In this document: in pieces, positions 36,046 through 48,183 of the stretch
How the letters are laid out: the number at the start of each line of letters is the position of its first letter
Position numbering within the stretch: the stretch's first letter is position 1
NCBI RefSeq assembly: GCF_963082655.1
Contig: NC_081552.1
Span: forward strand, 558,001 to 622,000
Source of the DNA: Stomoxys calcitrans
Lineage: Eukaryota > Arthropoda > Insecta > Diptera > Muscidae
DNA: 64,000 nucleotides
Reading direction: 5' to 3'
Notes under the pieces: generated by a model
What the model was told of the DNA's origin: nothing
Database searches by the model: none
What the model saw: only the letters and a program-made list of their open reading frames with translations
Position numbers and translations under genes: made by a program

Positions 36046-37585
36046 TGAAAATGTGATTATTAAGTTTTTTCCCTGCCTGTTAAGGCGAATGTCATTCTAT
36101 TTCATAGCCTTCAGTTCTATGTATATCCCTTTCGAGACGATCCTGATGATCGAAGAGTTTTTGCATAGGAAAAGTAAAGTCAGAGGATGCCACAACATCA
36201 ACATGGCACGGGATAGCTATGAACACCACACGAGTTGGAACTTTGAGCTCCGATTTGTGTGGTGTTTAAAGGCGTCCACAGGTTGGGAATAGTGGAATGA
36301 TTCGTATACGGAGTAGCTGCAATTTCAGTCGCGGACAATCAGCGTTATCAAACGGAATCTTAGTGAGAGATCCGACGGTGCCTATGGAACGAGCTTGCTC
36401 ATTTATGGAGCTTGACGAGGGTCGCTTTCGCCACATACAAATGTGGCTACAACAGCAACATCAACCATGGTATGACGCATTTCGAGCTCATTCTCAGATA
36501 TCTTTAGGTGTGGAGGCTTCAAAGACCGTACATTGGTAGGTCATATAGAAGTTATTGTGTGACACTAACAAGGTTGGACAGTTTGTCACACTAGCTGTTC
36601 TTAGCATATGTTTTGGGTTGTATTGTTGGATTTTTCGTCTACACGGCATCATTCGGAATTTGTGTAATAGCCTCGAATCCTAGCCAGACAACAGCTCTTC
36701 CTATTGCTCCGATTGTCCAGGTTCGAATCCCGACCGGTCTTCGCGCAATTTATTATTTTTAAGTTATTTCCTATCAATTATCGATTCTATTCCACAGCCT
36801 TCCGTTCCATTTCTGTTTCGAGACGAATCTTGATTGATGTGATAATTTTGTTACAGAATAAATGTCATTCAGTCGCGGATAAGTACATAGAGTTTGAACC
36901 GGTCATAATTATAGTGGATTTTATGCTGCTATCTCCTTCTTCATACCGACACGCCTTGTATAACCGAGATTTCAAGGTAGATTGTAAAATAACTGATCAT
37001 AAAACATGTTTTTTGCCATTTTGGAATTATTTTAGCTTTTTTGGAAGCTGTCTCTGATGTTGCTCTTACTGGAATCGCTCACTTTGTGGAGAGAGAACAC
37101 CATGGAACAGTTTCAAGGTGATGTGAGACGTATGCCGCCACATGAAAATGGTTTCTATTACAGTTGCGCCTACAAAATCGGAGGTATACAATATATGAAC
37201 TTAATTGGAACTTAATGTCATGGTCCTAAACTTTGTATTAGAGTTTATTTTATGTACTTTGCTGATGATGATTGCAACGTTCCTAATAAGGCCCTCATTC
37301 TTTTCACAAGTTTGCTGCACAAGAGAATATTGTTTTCAACTCCTTAAGGCTAATGCGCTGGCAAACTTCTCCAAAATATTTTTGCTGCCCATAATATTGT
37401 GGCGCGAAAACACTACCGATATTGGCGCCTCACTTCACCGTAACTTCGTCCTACTGCATCATTTATGTGCACTTGTGTCCGTTTACATGGTAGTAAGTCA
37501 CGTTCGCCTTTTGAAAGCAGCACTTATTGTTATTCCAGTGTATGCCACCAAAGCATATGTAATGCAACAGTTGGTCCAATACTAA
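35573..37585 (+). CDS. Arv1: ARV1 homologue (ER sterol/lipid homeostasis membrane protein)
   Basis: Four plus-strand exons join in frame to 235 aa: 35573-35668, 36857-36976, 37036-37183 and 37242-37585 (stop TAA). The donors are TGT|GTATGT, AAG|GTAGAT and GGAG|GTATAC. The acceptors are TTACAG, TTTTAG and GTATTAG. The N terminus has a zinc-ribbon-like pair of CxxC motifs, C9-x2-C12 and C32-x2-C35, the second being split by intron 1. It is followed by ADKYIEFEPVIIIVDFMLLS and SYRHALYNR, the diagnostic ARV1 homology block (compare the family pattern DKYIEYDPVIILI...YRHILFN). Exons 3 and 4 encode hydrophobic segments consistent with several membrane spans. ARV1 proteins are ER membrane proteins linked to sterol transport and GPI synthesis. 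Intron 1 (1.2 kb) contains a (TA)n tract and a dispersed repeat, while introns 2 and 3 are about 58 bp. The gene is convergent with Wdr26. Confidence 0.92.
36012..36038. repeat. (TA)n microsatellite
   Basis: About 13 TA units followed by a T run, in Arv1 intron 1. Confidence 0.85.
36205..36460 (+). repeat. Repeat R in Arv1 intron 1
   Basis: Carries cacgggatagctatgaacac, gtcgcggacaatcagcgtta, aacgagcttgctcatttat and the end aatgtggctacaacagcaac. A B-box-like ggttcgaatcccg follows at 36720, possibly a separate SINE scrap. Confidence 0.65.
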
Positions 37586-38065
37586 GCAACTGATCAATAT
37601 GATTTTTGAATATAATGAAACATGTGACATTAGTTTCGAAAATGTATTCTATATTTAGTTTCTAGACGTTTATTTTACTTGTAATTCAATTATAATTAAG
37701 ACTTATATAATTACAAATGTTTCTGTTTAGAATAATTAAAATTGTGTGATCACTTAACGAATCGTTCTACTTCAATTGTATATATGTATATATTTTATGC
37801 ATTTTTTCGAATCACATTGATGGTGGTGATGGAAAGAGTAACGCTTACAAAATGCCAAGTACATGTTATATACTGAGAAACATTGACGACTTGTTATCCT
37901 ACAATTGCTTTATTCTGGAAACGAATTCGTCAATTTCGCCCTCCAAGGGACATAGTTTCTACAATAGTTTGAGGCATTGAAGTTTTTACATTAATAGGCC
38001 AATGCGAAAACTTATCGGTTTACACCTGATAGGGTGTTCTCTGTCCCCTTGCAACTGTATTAACA

Positions 38066-38241
<176 letters not shown>

Positions 38242-38572
38242 TGTTATGCTATGCATGATCATTCATACCGACTCGATTAACAATGGAAGCAATGAGATGG
38301 GGAAAACAAAATGCACCAACATAATAGCCCCTCTCTTCGCTTTATTATTATTCTACACATCGTCAAATGTTAACATGATTAATCGGTTTTGTTAATGAGT
38401 GCATGCCGACAGTCTGCGTTGTAATATAATAAGCTATCAAATGAATAGTGCAGTAGTAGTTTAGGTGTGACATGATTTAATGACAATGAAGTAAATTTCT
38501 TACAATAAAGAGTCCGTATGCTTCCATTACATGTGAATTATATTAAAACTGCGCAACATCAATTGCTATACT

Positions 38573-41500
38573 CTAGGATGTCATATTCCATGACGACGAA
38601 GAAGAACAGGATGAACAATCATCGCTTTCTGGTGTTGCGTTTACGTTGTGTGTAGCAGTCGGCCCCCATATACGAACGGTGGAATCGTCACTAGCTGAAG
38701 CCAACAAAGAGGGATAGACTGGGTTCCAAGAAACACAGTTAACAGTTTTCGCATGGCCTGACAATTTTGCTAGAGGTTCTTCTCGCTTGATATGCCAAAT
38801 GCAGACATGTTTATCCTCGCTACCACTAGCTACGAAGCTTTCATTGACGCCACCAAAGCAAGAGTGTATAGCGAAATTGCTTTGGCGTATACCCTGGAAG
38901 CTACGCAGGAGACATTTGTCCTCCAAGTCCCACAAGTGCAGTCCCTGATTGGATATATTAAGCAATGCTAAACGATCTGCCGAATTGACCGAAAATGTCA
39001 TGATAGGATGTGATTCCTTAAGAACATCAAAATCAGTTCGAGGATTTTCAAAATTGTACCTGCAAAAATAAAGTAGTAATGTCACCGTAAGCGCTTAGAG
39101 CCCACATGCTATACTTACCCACGAATGCGAAAGTGATTGTCAGCGGCTAGTATAGTTTTGTTATCTGATCTATAGGCTACGCTATTGATTCGCACACCCT
39201 CCCACGAATCGAGGACGGTACCTTTGAGATCACACAGATAAAATTGTCCTTTTTGTCCACCGCATACAAACCTAGTGCCATCGCGATTGAAAGCCCCGCA
39301 GGACAAGCTATCTTCTTGATTCATATTGTTCATTTTCATCAGAAGACGACCATCGTCAACATTGAAAATACAAATTTCAGTGGAATCCTCTGGACCACCA
39401 ACCAGAATCATTTTCGAATCTGGGCTCCAGTTGATGAATGCTACGCTCATTTGGGTTTGGCTATCCAAAAGCCGGCGTTGTTTCAACTGCAATTTGTACG
39501 GATCGACATCCCAAATAATAATGGCTCCATCCTTACTGCCTGTTGCTAATTTCAAGCCATCAGGTGAAAACTTACAAAACCACACCTCATCACAGTGGTC
39601 TGACAAAATTTGGATAGTTTGCAAAGGGAATCCATCCGTGGCACAGCAGTGATCAGTCAGCAAAGACACATTTTGTAAATTAGTTTCCCACGCCATATCG
39701 TGAAATAAGCAGTTTTGGGTCTGCAGTTCAACGGCTTGTTGCAATAAAGAACGCAATCGCCTCGGAGCCATCATCACTGATGGTGGCAAAAACGTCTGCA
39801 ACCGTTCCATAACTAAAGCACGGGACAATATGCCTTTGCCTTCCCACTTGGCGCGCTGGTAAAGATCGTGATTATTTGAACACATCATATAAGAGGACAA
39901 TTGATGAACGCGTGATATATTATGCTGTAGTGGCGTAAGCTCATTTCGTAATACGTGCAGAGCTTCCAAAGGACAACCATCGTCGAGGTTTTCGAGATAC
40001 TTTTGCTCCAACAATATAAATTTCATTTCTATAATGGTCGATGGTTTTCCATTATCTATAAGTGGTTCCAATTCCTTCGGACGAATGCAATAAGAAATCA
40101 CATTAATGTAATATTAAATGTAAAATAAACAAAAACAAAAATTAAAATTAAATCATGCATCAAATGGTTCTGTGAACCTAGCCTATTTTGTATCAGCGTT
40201 GTTTGGTTTTTTTGCAAATTACTCGGAGCGAAAGCATCATTTATTTATTTCATTCCTTTCTGTAATAAAATAACCTTCATGGACAATAAAACCATATAAC
40301 ATAGCAATGAATCTGAATTCAACCTTATAAAACTAAATAAACAGATCTCATGGTCATTAGCTCGACTCACTCCCCTTTGGGAGAAATACCGTAAAATATA
40401 TACGTACGTAATTCATTGACAAGCCGTAATAGGCAACCATAATAAATAGAGAGACTAAACAAGAGCCCGTATGTGTAGGTGCCAACAACAAAAATATGCA
40501 CTTACAAGTTGTTAGTGCGTCGAGTCGAGCTATTGGCGCCTTTAAATAACTATTGGCCATCCTGTTCCCGCGGCGATCGGTCCTTTGGACCGGAACGAGC
40601 TTGCTCACCTACAGGAACATGACGAGAATCCCCACCTCCACATCAAAATTTGGCTACAACAACCACCATAGACAAGCACCGGCAATCCCATGGCAGCCGG
40701 TTGTACGCACCGGATTGACCCGATGGAATCATCATCGGCAAGGGCTGCCGCCTCAGTGTACGTGTTCGTCTTTCATCGTCATGGGAGAGGCACATCCCGG
40801 AGTGCCTTCTCCGCACGCTTCTGGTCCGTGCCGGGATTGAAAAGAACCCCGGACCCTGGTTCTGTTCGGTTTGCCAGAACCTTCTTCATCATCGGTCGGT
40901 GTCGGTGAGGTGTAACCGGTGCATGGAGTGGGTACATTTTCGTTCTTGCTCTGGCCTAATTTCACTACGGGAGTATAGTCATACTGGCTATGTCGCAAGG
41001 TGCTGTGCGAACATAGCCAGCAGTGGGTCACAAGCGTCGCCGTCGTCGCCTTCGGCGTCCTCGTCATCGGACTATGTGACAGGGCAAGGAGGAGAGCCAT
41101 TCGCCGTATTCGTGGTCTCCGAGCCGATGGACAGCCATCACAATTTACCGTGAGCGAAGTTACGAATGTCATCCGTGGCGCCAAATCTTCCAAGGCGTTG
41201 GGCCCCGACGGAATCTCTACATTGATGCTGAAGAATCTGAATTCACCTGGAGTTGAGTACCTTACCACTGTCCTCAACCTGTCATTGAACACTCTTATAG
41301 TTCCCGATGTCTGGAAAATGGGCAGAGTGATCACGCTACTGAAGCCTGGAAAAGACCCGAGTTTGGGGGAGTCGTACAGACCGATCTCCCTTCTCTCACC
41401 AGCCAGGCCTGAAACGATGGGTCGCGAATTATCTGTGTGGCCGCCAGTCATTTGTGGAATTTAGGGATAAGAAGTCGAAACACCGTAGAGTGAAACAGGG

Positions 41501-44500
41501 AGTTCCCCAAGGCGGGGTGATATCTCCGGCTCTGTTTAACCTCTACCTATCCTCCATCCCATCCCTCCAGACGGCATAGAGATCGTATCATATGCGGACG
41601 ATTGTACGATCATGGCATCAGGCCCCCCACCCATTGATGACATCTGCGATAGGTTGAATGTCTACCTCAACGAGCTTGCCTCATATTTCGCTGCAAGAAA
41701 TCTGAAGATATCCGCCACCAAATCTTCAGCCACACTGTTCACTACAAATACGCGTGAGGTGAATTCTGAGCTGACTGTGATGGTCGATGGAGAAATGATT
41801 CCGACCATCAAGTGTCCCAAAATACTTGGCGTCACATTTGACAGCTCCTACACTTTCTCCCCACATGCCACAGCAATCTGCAATAAAGTCCAAAGTAGAA
41901 ACAAGGTCCTCAAGTCACTCGCTGGCAGCACTTGGGGTGCAGACAAAGAAACCTTGTTGACCACGTGCAAAGCAATTGGCCGGTCTGTGGTAAGTTATGC
42001 AGCGCCAGTGTGGTCACGTCAACTTTGTGACACGCAGTGGAATAATATTCAGATCTGTCAGAATGCCGCCCTCCGAACTGCGACGGGCTGTCTCCTTAGT
42101 TCTCATGTGGACCACCTCCATCAGGAGACAAAGACAAAGACCAGTGCGAAGACATAACTACATGCTGTCTAAGCAATACCTTTTGGGCTGTTATCGCAGA
42201 AACCATCCAAATCATCATCTTGTGTATAGATAGATACCCACCGCCCAGAAGCCTAAAGGTAGATCTACACGATCTAGAGCGTGAAGTTCAGCGCTACAAG
42301 AGAGAACCTCTAGATCAAGCGGCATATCAAGCGGGTCTGAACAACATTCATGCAGACACGGTAGCAGACGCGGTAATTGGCTACCGGGTGAATGTAGTCC
42401 TTGGAGAACGATCGCCACCCATTGCACCCGAAGAAATCGACCTCCCCCGGCAAACCAGAGTGGTTCTGGCTCAATTACGTTCCGGCAGATGCAGCCGCCT
42501 CAATTCCCACAGAGCTAGGATTGATGCCGACGTGCAAGATGTATGTCCCGATTGTAACCAGGGACCGCACGATACACGTCACCTGTTTAACTGCCCGGCC
42601 AGACCCACTCGACTCAGACCCAGATCCCTGTGGACGCACCCCATCTTAGTCGCGGAGTTCCTGGGTCTTGACACTCAAGAGAATCAAGCAGACGAAAGAT
42701 AGTACACAATAAACTGCTACAACAACAACAACAACAACTAAGCTGACTGTGATGGTCGATGGAGAAATGATTCCGACCATCAAGTGTCCCAAAATACTTG
42801 GCGCCACATTTGACAGCTCCTACACTTTCTCCCCACATGCCACAGCAATCTGCGATAAAGGCAAAAGTAGAAACAAGGTCCTCAAGTCACTCGCTGGCAG
42901 CACTTGGGGTGCAGACAAAGAAACCTTGTTGACCACGTACAAAGCAATTGGCCGGTCTGTGGTAAGTTATGCAGCGCCAGTGTGGTCTCGTCAACTTTGT
43001 GACACGCAGTGGAATAATATACAGATCTGTCAGAATGCCGCCCTCCGAACTGCGACGGGCTGTCTCCTCAGTTCTCATGTGGACCACCTCCATCAGGAGA
43101 CAAAGACAAAGACCAGTGCGAAGACATAACTACATGCTGTCTAAGCAATACCTTTTGGGCTGTTATCGCAGAAACCATCCAAATCATCATCTTGTGTATA
43201 GATAGATACCCACCGCCCAGAAGCCTAAAGGTAGATCTACACGATCTAGAGCGTGAAGTTCAGCGCTACAAGAGAGAACCTCTAGATCAAGCGGGTCTGA
43301 ACAACATTCATGCAGACACGGTAGCAAACGCGGTAATTGGCTACCGGGTGAATGTAGTCCTTGGAGAACGATCGCCACCCATTGCACCCGAAGAAATCGA
43401 CCTCCCCCGGCAAACCAGAGAAGTTCTGGCTCAATTACGTTCCGGCAGATGCAGCCGCCTCAATTCCCACAGAGCTAGGATTGATGCCGACGTGCAAGAT
43501 GTTTGTCCCGATTGTAACCAGGGACCGCACGATACACGTCACCTGTTTAACTGCCCGGCCAGACCCACTCGACTCAGACCCAGATCCCTGTGGACGCACC
43601 CCAACTTAGTCGCGGAGTTCCAGGGTCTTGACACTCAACAGATTCAAGCAGACGAAAGATAGAACACAATAAACTGCTACAACAACAACAACCTTCTGAG
43701 CCTCTGGAGGGCACAATTATTACGCGATTTGGAGGTGGTGTTTTTCTATGCCTTCTAACAGCCATGACAAATATGGTCTATATCGGTCAATAATTTGGCA
43801 TTTGGCTTAAAAAAAGGATTACCGTTATGTAGGTGTTGTCAAATAACGGAGTAATCTTTTTCGGTAGGTGTTATCTGATATCGAGAAATATTTTAATTTA
43901 TTTCCTAATAACAGTTGTATAATCTAGCAATTCCTACTTGAAATGATTTGTTCATTTAACCTCTGCATATAGGAATGATAATCTGACTTTGTCGTAAACT
44001 GTTCTACAAGGAAACGGGGTGATTGCGCTTTTAATATTTTGTGAAAAAATATCAGACATCTGAAATCAGACATCTGAATAAATGGGTATAGCGACCAGCT
44101 GAATACAGATAAAGGACTACTCGATTTACTGCAAGTTTAAGCCCTCTAAGATTTTCAGCCGTATTTGCACAAAAACCTCAATACAATAAAGGATATGTGG
44201 TATTATCAAAGCGTGTACAAGTCTCTCCTTTATTGGAAGCGGTAACATTAGATCAGTTGTATAGCTGGCGAAGTGCTACATTAATTTGACTAACTACGTT
44301 ATCAATATGCACAGCACATATTGTGATCTACCAAAAAGTTATGAGCAAAACAATTTACAGGCATCTAGACCGAGCCCAAAATACCAGTGAAGTTTTCTGA
44401 TCAAGACAAAATGGTCAACGCGATCGAATGCCTTTTCCAATTCCAACGATAGCCGAAGGCATATTTTATTATGAGAATTTTTTTCTCTAATGGAGTCAGT

Positions 44501-47500
44501 TAATCCCAACAGTAGCATAGATGTACTCCTCTGACTCCTGAAACCACATTGAGAGTCAGAAAGTAATCTGCAACGTTCCAGGTAATCAACTTTAAAACAT
44601 ACTCAACCACCTTGGACAAAATGGGAAAGAACGCCATTGGTCTAAATTCGTCGGAGTTCGACTTTTTCTTTATAGGATTAATCCTAGCAGTTTTCCACTC
44701 CTTGGTGAAGCTGGATGTCATAATGAGAGTGGCAACTAAATGAAGAAAGTGCTCAGAAATAAGAGGTGTTGTTGTAACAGCTCGTTGTGTTCTATCTTTC
44801 GTCTGCTTGATTCTTTTGAGTGTCAAGTCCAAGGACCTCTGCGACTAAGATGTAGTGCGTCCACAGGGATCTGGGTTTGAGTCGAGTTAGTCTGGCTGGG
44901 CAGTTGAACAGGCTTCTGGGCGGTGGATATCTATCTACAAAATAATGATTTGGATGGTCTCTGCGATCACAACCCAAAAGGTATTGCTCAGACAGCATAG
45001 TGTGTATGTCGTCGCACTGGTAGGATCTTTGTCTCCTGATGGAGATGGTCCACATGAGAACTGAGGAGACAGCCCGTCGCAGTTCGGAGGGCGGCATTCT
45101 GACAGATCTGAATATTGACAAATGAAGAAAGTGCTCGGAAATGAGAGGTGTTGTTGTTATAGCAGTTCGTTGTGTTCTATCTTTCGTCTGCTTGATTCTG
45201 TTGAGTGTCAATTCCAAGGACCTCTGCGACTAAGATGGAGTGCGTCCACAGGGATCTGGGTTTGAGTCGAGTTAATCTGGCTGGGCAGTTGAACAGGCTT
45301 CTGGGCGGTGGATATCTATCTACAAGATAATGATTTGGATGGTCTCTGCGATCACAACCCAAAAGGTATTGCTTAGACAGCATAGTGTGTATGTCGTCGC
45401 ACTGGTAGGATCTTTGTCTCCTGATGGAGGTGGTCCACAAGAGAACTGAGGAGACAGCCCGTCGCAGTTCGGAGGGCGGCATTCTGACAGATCTGAATAT
45501 TATTCCACTGGGTGTCACAGAGCTGACGAGACCACACTGGCGCTGCATAGCTTACCACAGACCGGTCAATTGCTTTGTACGTGGTCAACAAGCTTTCTTT
45601 GTCTGCACCTCAAGTGCTGCCAGCAAGTGACTTAAGGACCTTGTTTCTGCTTTTGACTTTATCGCAAATTGCTGTGGCATGTAGGGAGAATGTGTAAGAG
45701 CTGTCAATTGTGGAGATAAGTATTTTTGGACACTTGATGGTTGGAATCATTTCTCCATCGGCCATCACAGTCAGCTCTGACTTCACCTCACGCGTATTTG
45801 TAGTGAACAATGTGGCTGAAAATTTGGTGGCAGATATCTTCAATTTCTTGATTTCTTCAGCGAAATATGAGGCACGTTCGTTGAGGTAGACTTTCAACCC
45901 ATTGCAGATGTCAACAGTGGGTGGGGAGCCTGATGAAATGATCGTACAATCGTTCGCATATAATACGATCTCTATGCCGTCTGGAGGGAGTGGAATGGAG
46001 AATAAGTAGAGGTTGAACAGTGCCGGAGATATCACCCCACCTTGGGGAACTCCCTGTTTCACTCTATTTTTTTTTTTTTTTTGGACTTTAATCGAAATGG
46101 CAGAGTACGACTCTATATGCCAGGTTGTACTTCCGAAGTTGGTGTCCCCACCAACTGTAAATTAAAACACGTGTATTAAAAATACAGAATTAAAACCAAT
46201 GTACAGTTATAACTGTACTGTGTATAACGATGACTAAGCATCGAATCCCGAAGCGTCCGCTTCAGACGAATTCTAAATGCAAAGTGTGTTTCACTCTATG
46301 GTGCTTCGATTTCTTATGGAATGGAAATTCTCCTACGAGGCTCGGGAGGAGGAATGCGTCCAGCGTCTTTGCTACTAGTGAGAGAAGGGAGATTTGTCTG
46401 TACGACTCCCCCAAACTAGGGTTCCTTTCCAGGCTTCAGTAGCGGGATAACACTAACCATTTTCCAGACATCGGGAACTATAAGAGTGGGGACAGTCGTA
46501 AAGTGCTCAACTACAGTTAAATCTAGATTCTTCAGCAACAGTGTTGGTATTCTATTCTACATTCAGAAAAGTCGCTAAAATTTTAAATCGTTTCGCGAGC
46601 GAAATTTGACACCTATCAAATGTTTTTGTCTCCATACCAAAACGCTTGGGTTCGAATCCTGGCGAGACTATCAGAAAACTTCTCTCCAAAGAGGTGTCGC
46701 ACTGCAGCACGCCGTTCGGACTCGGCCATAAAAATGAGGCCCCTTAGCATTGAGCTTAAACTTGAAATGGACTGCACTCATTGATATGTGGGAAGTTTCC
46801 CCCTGTTCCTCAGTGAAATGTTCATGCACAAAATTTGCTTTGCATTTGTATCGCCGACGTTTGCAAAAAAAAAGATTATTCGCTTAATGGAAAAATATTT
46901 GTTCAACCGTGATTCGCAAGTCTTTGGTTTATAGTGATTTTTTTGTGAGTCGTGCGTGAGTAAAATTTTTGTCTAGTAAAGGCTCTATTACACGGCATGT
47001 AGTTGTCTTATGACACGTCAAATTTAGCACATGTTGAGTTGCACATGTCGTGTGATACAAACGAAACTTACATATGAAAATTACTTTTCAAAATAGCACA
47101 TGTATTTTTTTTTCGATTAGAGCGTGCTCTATTCTTTCTGACGAAAACATAAAGAAATCAGCTGTTTTAGTTGTCAGTCGAATTAAAGCAACCCCAAACT
47201 AAATTGTTTTCACAAATTTATGATTTAACCAGCTTTCTCACAACTCACAATTTCTCACAATGTTTACGCATAAAAAAATTCTATTTTACTCAAATTTTTA
47301 GGTTATGTTATACTAAAATAACATACGGATGTGATAGCAAAAATTATGAATCGTATGTAAATTCACAATTTTGACAAACATCTTCAATTACATGTAAATA
47401 CAAAAAGTAGCATGTTAGAAGACATCTACATGACGTGTAATAGCACCTTAAGCTTGTGTGAACGTGAGTCGACATAAAAGTCGTGCGTGAATAATTTTTT

Positions 47501-48183
47501 TGTCTCGTGAGCGTGCGTGAGCCTGAGTGAAAACCAGTACCACAGCAATAGTGAAGGGTAAAAAAATTACATCTCAGAAAAATGTTACTGAAAAGTCGAA
47601 TATGTTGCATTGTTAAACGACCCTTCGTAATTTCGTCGCAGATAATATAAAAATTGTTTCAACTGCATTGACTAAAATTCATCAGTGTATGCTCACAAAT
47701 ATTTTTTTTTTTATACTACATACTAACCTTAAGGTCTGCATCTGCTTTGCTCCACTCTCCTGATAGAACGTGTTCACGAAATTTCGTTGCAGATGGATGT
47801 TCCAAATAGCAACCAGATTCGGACATTAATGTATTCACAGATTTTTCAAGTCCCAAATCTTGCAAATATTGTCCAATCAGACGTATAATTTCTTGATTTG
47901 ATTTTCCTAACCATGAAATTGTATTATTTGTCTCATTGTGATTATTTTGATCATCGCGAGCATTGGAAAGCTCTGTGTTGTCGTTATTATTATTGTTGGC
48001 AGTGAATCCATTATGATTATGTTTAGCGTCGTGACCGTTCGTATTTGTTGAATTTACGTTCACTGATCCTGCTACGGATGACGAGTCACTTTCATGACTA
48101 CTGCCAGCATTGTTACTTATATTCGCCATGTTCGTCGTTTCTATTCCTTGAGATGTAGAAGGGTTCAAGGCTACGTTTTCCAT
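38573..48183 (-). CDS. Wdr26: WDR26 homologue, LisH-CTLH-WD40 protein
   Basis: Three minus-strand exons, 47728-48183, 39119-40074 and 38573-39059, give 1,899 bases in frame (632 aa plus stop). Junctions are AAG|GTTAGT to CGAAG|GAATTGG (phase 0) and CGTGG|GTAAGT to TTGCAG|GTACAAT. Residues 1-95 are low-complexity Asn/Ser. LisH lies at about 96-128 ([18 protein letters not shown]) and is followed by CTLH. From about 308 to 612 come WD40 repeats ([39 protein letters not shown]). The order and wording match human WDR26, the Drosophila counterpart being CG7611 as I recall. WDR26 is a scaffold/substrate receptor of the CTLH (GID-like) ubiquitin ligase. Intron 1 is 7.65 kb and holds nested LINE and SINE insertions. 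The frame stays open for about 450 bases upstream of the chosen ATG (see findings). Confidence 0.94.
40500..40680 (+). repeat. Repeat R in Wdr26 intron 1
   Basis: Contains ggaacgagcttgctcaccta and ends at caaaatttggctacaacaac, like the copy at 36390-36460. Confidence 0.6.
40681..42712 (+). pseudogene. LINE-A copy 1, internally deleted
   Basis: After a repeat E-like start, a Cys/His-rich piece ([18 protein letters not shown]) resembles the ORF1 PHD-like region. It jumps directly to RT ([49 protein letters not shown]), so the endonuclease is deleted. A second deletion removes RT blocks before [19 protein letters not shown] and [20 protein letters not shown]. Then come [13 protein letters not shown] text and the frame 41612-42157 ([18 protein letters not shown]). 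The 3' frame (42380-42700) ends with [18 protein letters not shown] and an (aac)n tail. Confidence 0.85.
42739..43693 (+). pseudogene. LINE-A copy 2, 5'-truncated, directly after copy 1
   Basis: Begins at [20 protein letters not shown] immediately after the (aac)n tail of copy 1 and runs to the same 3' end and (aac)n tail. It differs from copy 1 by point changes and a 12-base deletion near 43292. The arrangement is head to tail. Confidence 0.9.
43800..44766 (-). pseudogene. Second LINE (LINE-B) RT fragment, host of later insertions
   Basis: The minus strand reads [40 protein letters not shown] and further RT blocks down to about 43960 (a YADD-region remnant is unclear). It is interrupted at 44766 by LINE-A insertions. 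43690-43795 is a scrap of repeat D. Confidence 0.65.
44767..45117 (-). pseudogene. LINE-A 3' fragment, reverse, internally deleted
   Basis: From the (gttgttgt) tail at 44767 through the cttgattcttttgagtgtc end, it matches the LINE-A 3' region, but the frame runs directly from RYPPPRS to [11 protein letters not shown], skipping the [13 protein letters not shown] segment. It stops at cagatctgaatatt. Both sides carry aaatgaagaaagtgctc from LINE-B. Confidence 0.8.
45148..46500 (-). pseudogene. LINE-A, longer reverse copy split by a SINE
   Basis: Runs from the tail at 45148 through [56 protein letters not shown] (the DD box mutated to ND) and [20 protein letters not shown] at 46062. After the SINE at 46068-46286 it resumes with the expected upstream LINE text (46287-46500). 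It carries the same internal deletion as 44767-45117. Confidence 0.85.
46068..46286 (-). mobile_element. 219-bp SINE-like retroposon, copy 1
   Basis: Poly-T at the left (a poly-A tail on the minus strand) and a unique body beginning ttggactttaatcgaaatgg. The 13-bp target-site duplication tgtttcactctat occurs at 46055-46067 and 46287-46299. The body is identical to the copy at 49510-49728. On the minus strand, gggattcgatgc is B-box-like. Confidence 0.9.
46640..46870 (+). repeat. tRNA-derived SINE, 5'-truncated
   Basis: Starts near the B box (gggttcgaatcctggcgaga), then agaggtgtcgcactgcagca, gccgttcggactcggc, attgagcttaaacttg, attgatatgtgggaagt, and the 3' end gaaatgttcatgcacaaaat. Intronic in Wdr26. 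Confidence 0.8.
46977..47450. mobile_element. MITE with about 28-bp inverted ends, in Wdr26 intron 1
   Basis: Left ggctctattacacggcatg (46981 onward) pairs with right catgacgtgtaatagcacc (47429-47447), and beyond it gttgtct pairs with agacatc. No coding. Both flanks contain a similar gtcgtgcgtga word, so some flanking duplication is present. Confidence 0.65.

Noticed and set aside
39244..39652. Plus-strand frames of 101 and 108 aa
   Set aside because: Shadows of the Wdr26 WD40 exon on the other strand.
47171..47374. 67-aa plus-strand protein
   Set aside because: Lies inside the inverted-repeat-ended element at 46977-47450, has AT-driven composition and shows no motif.
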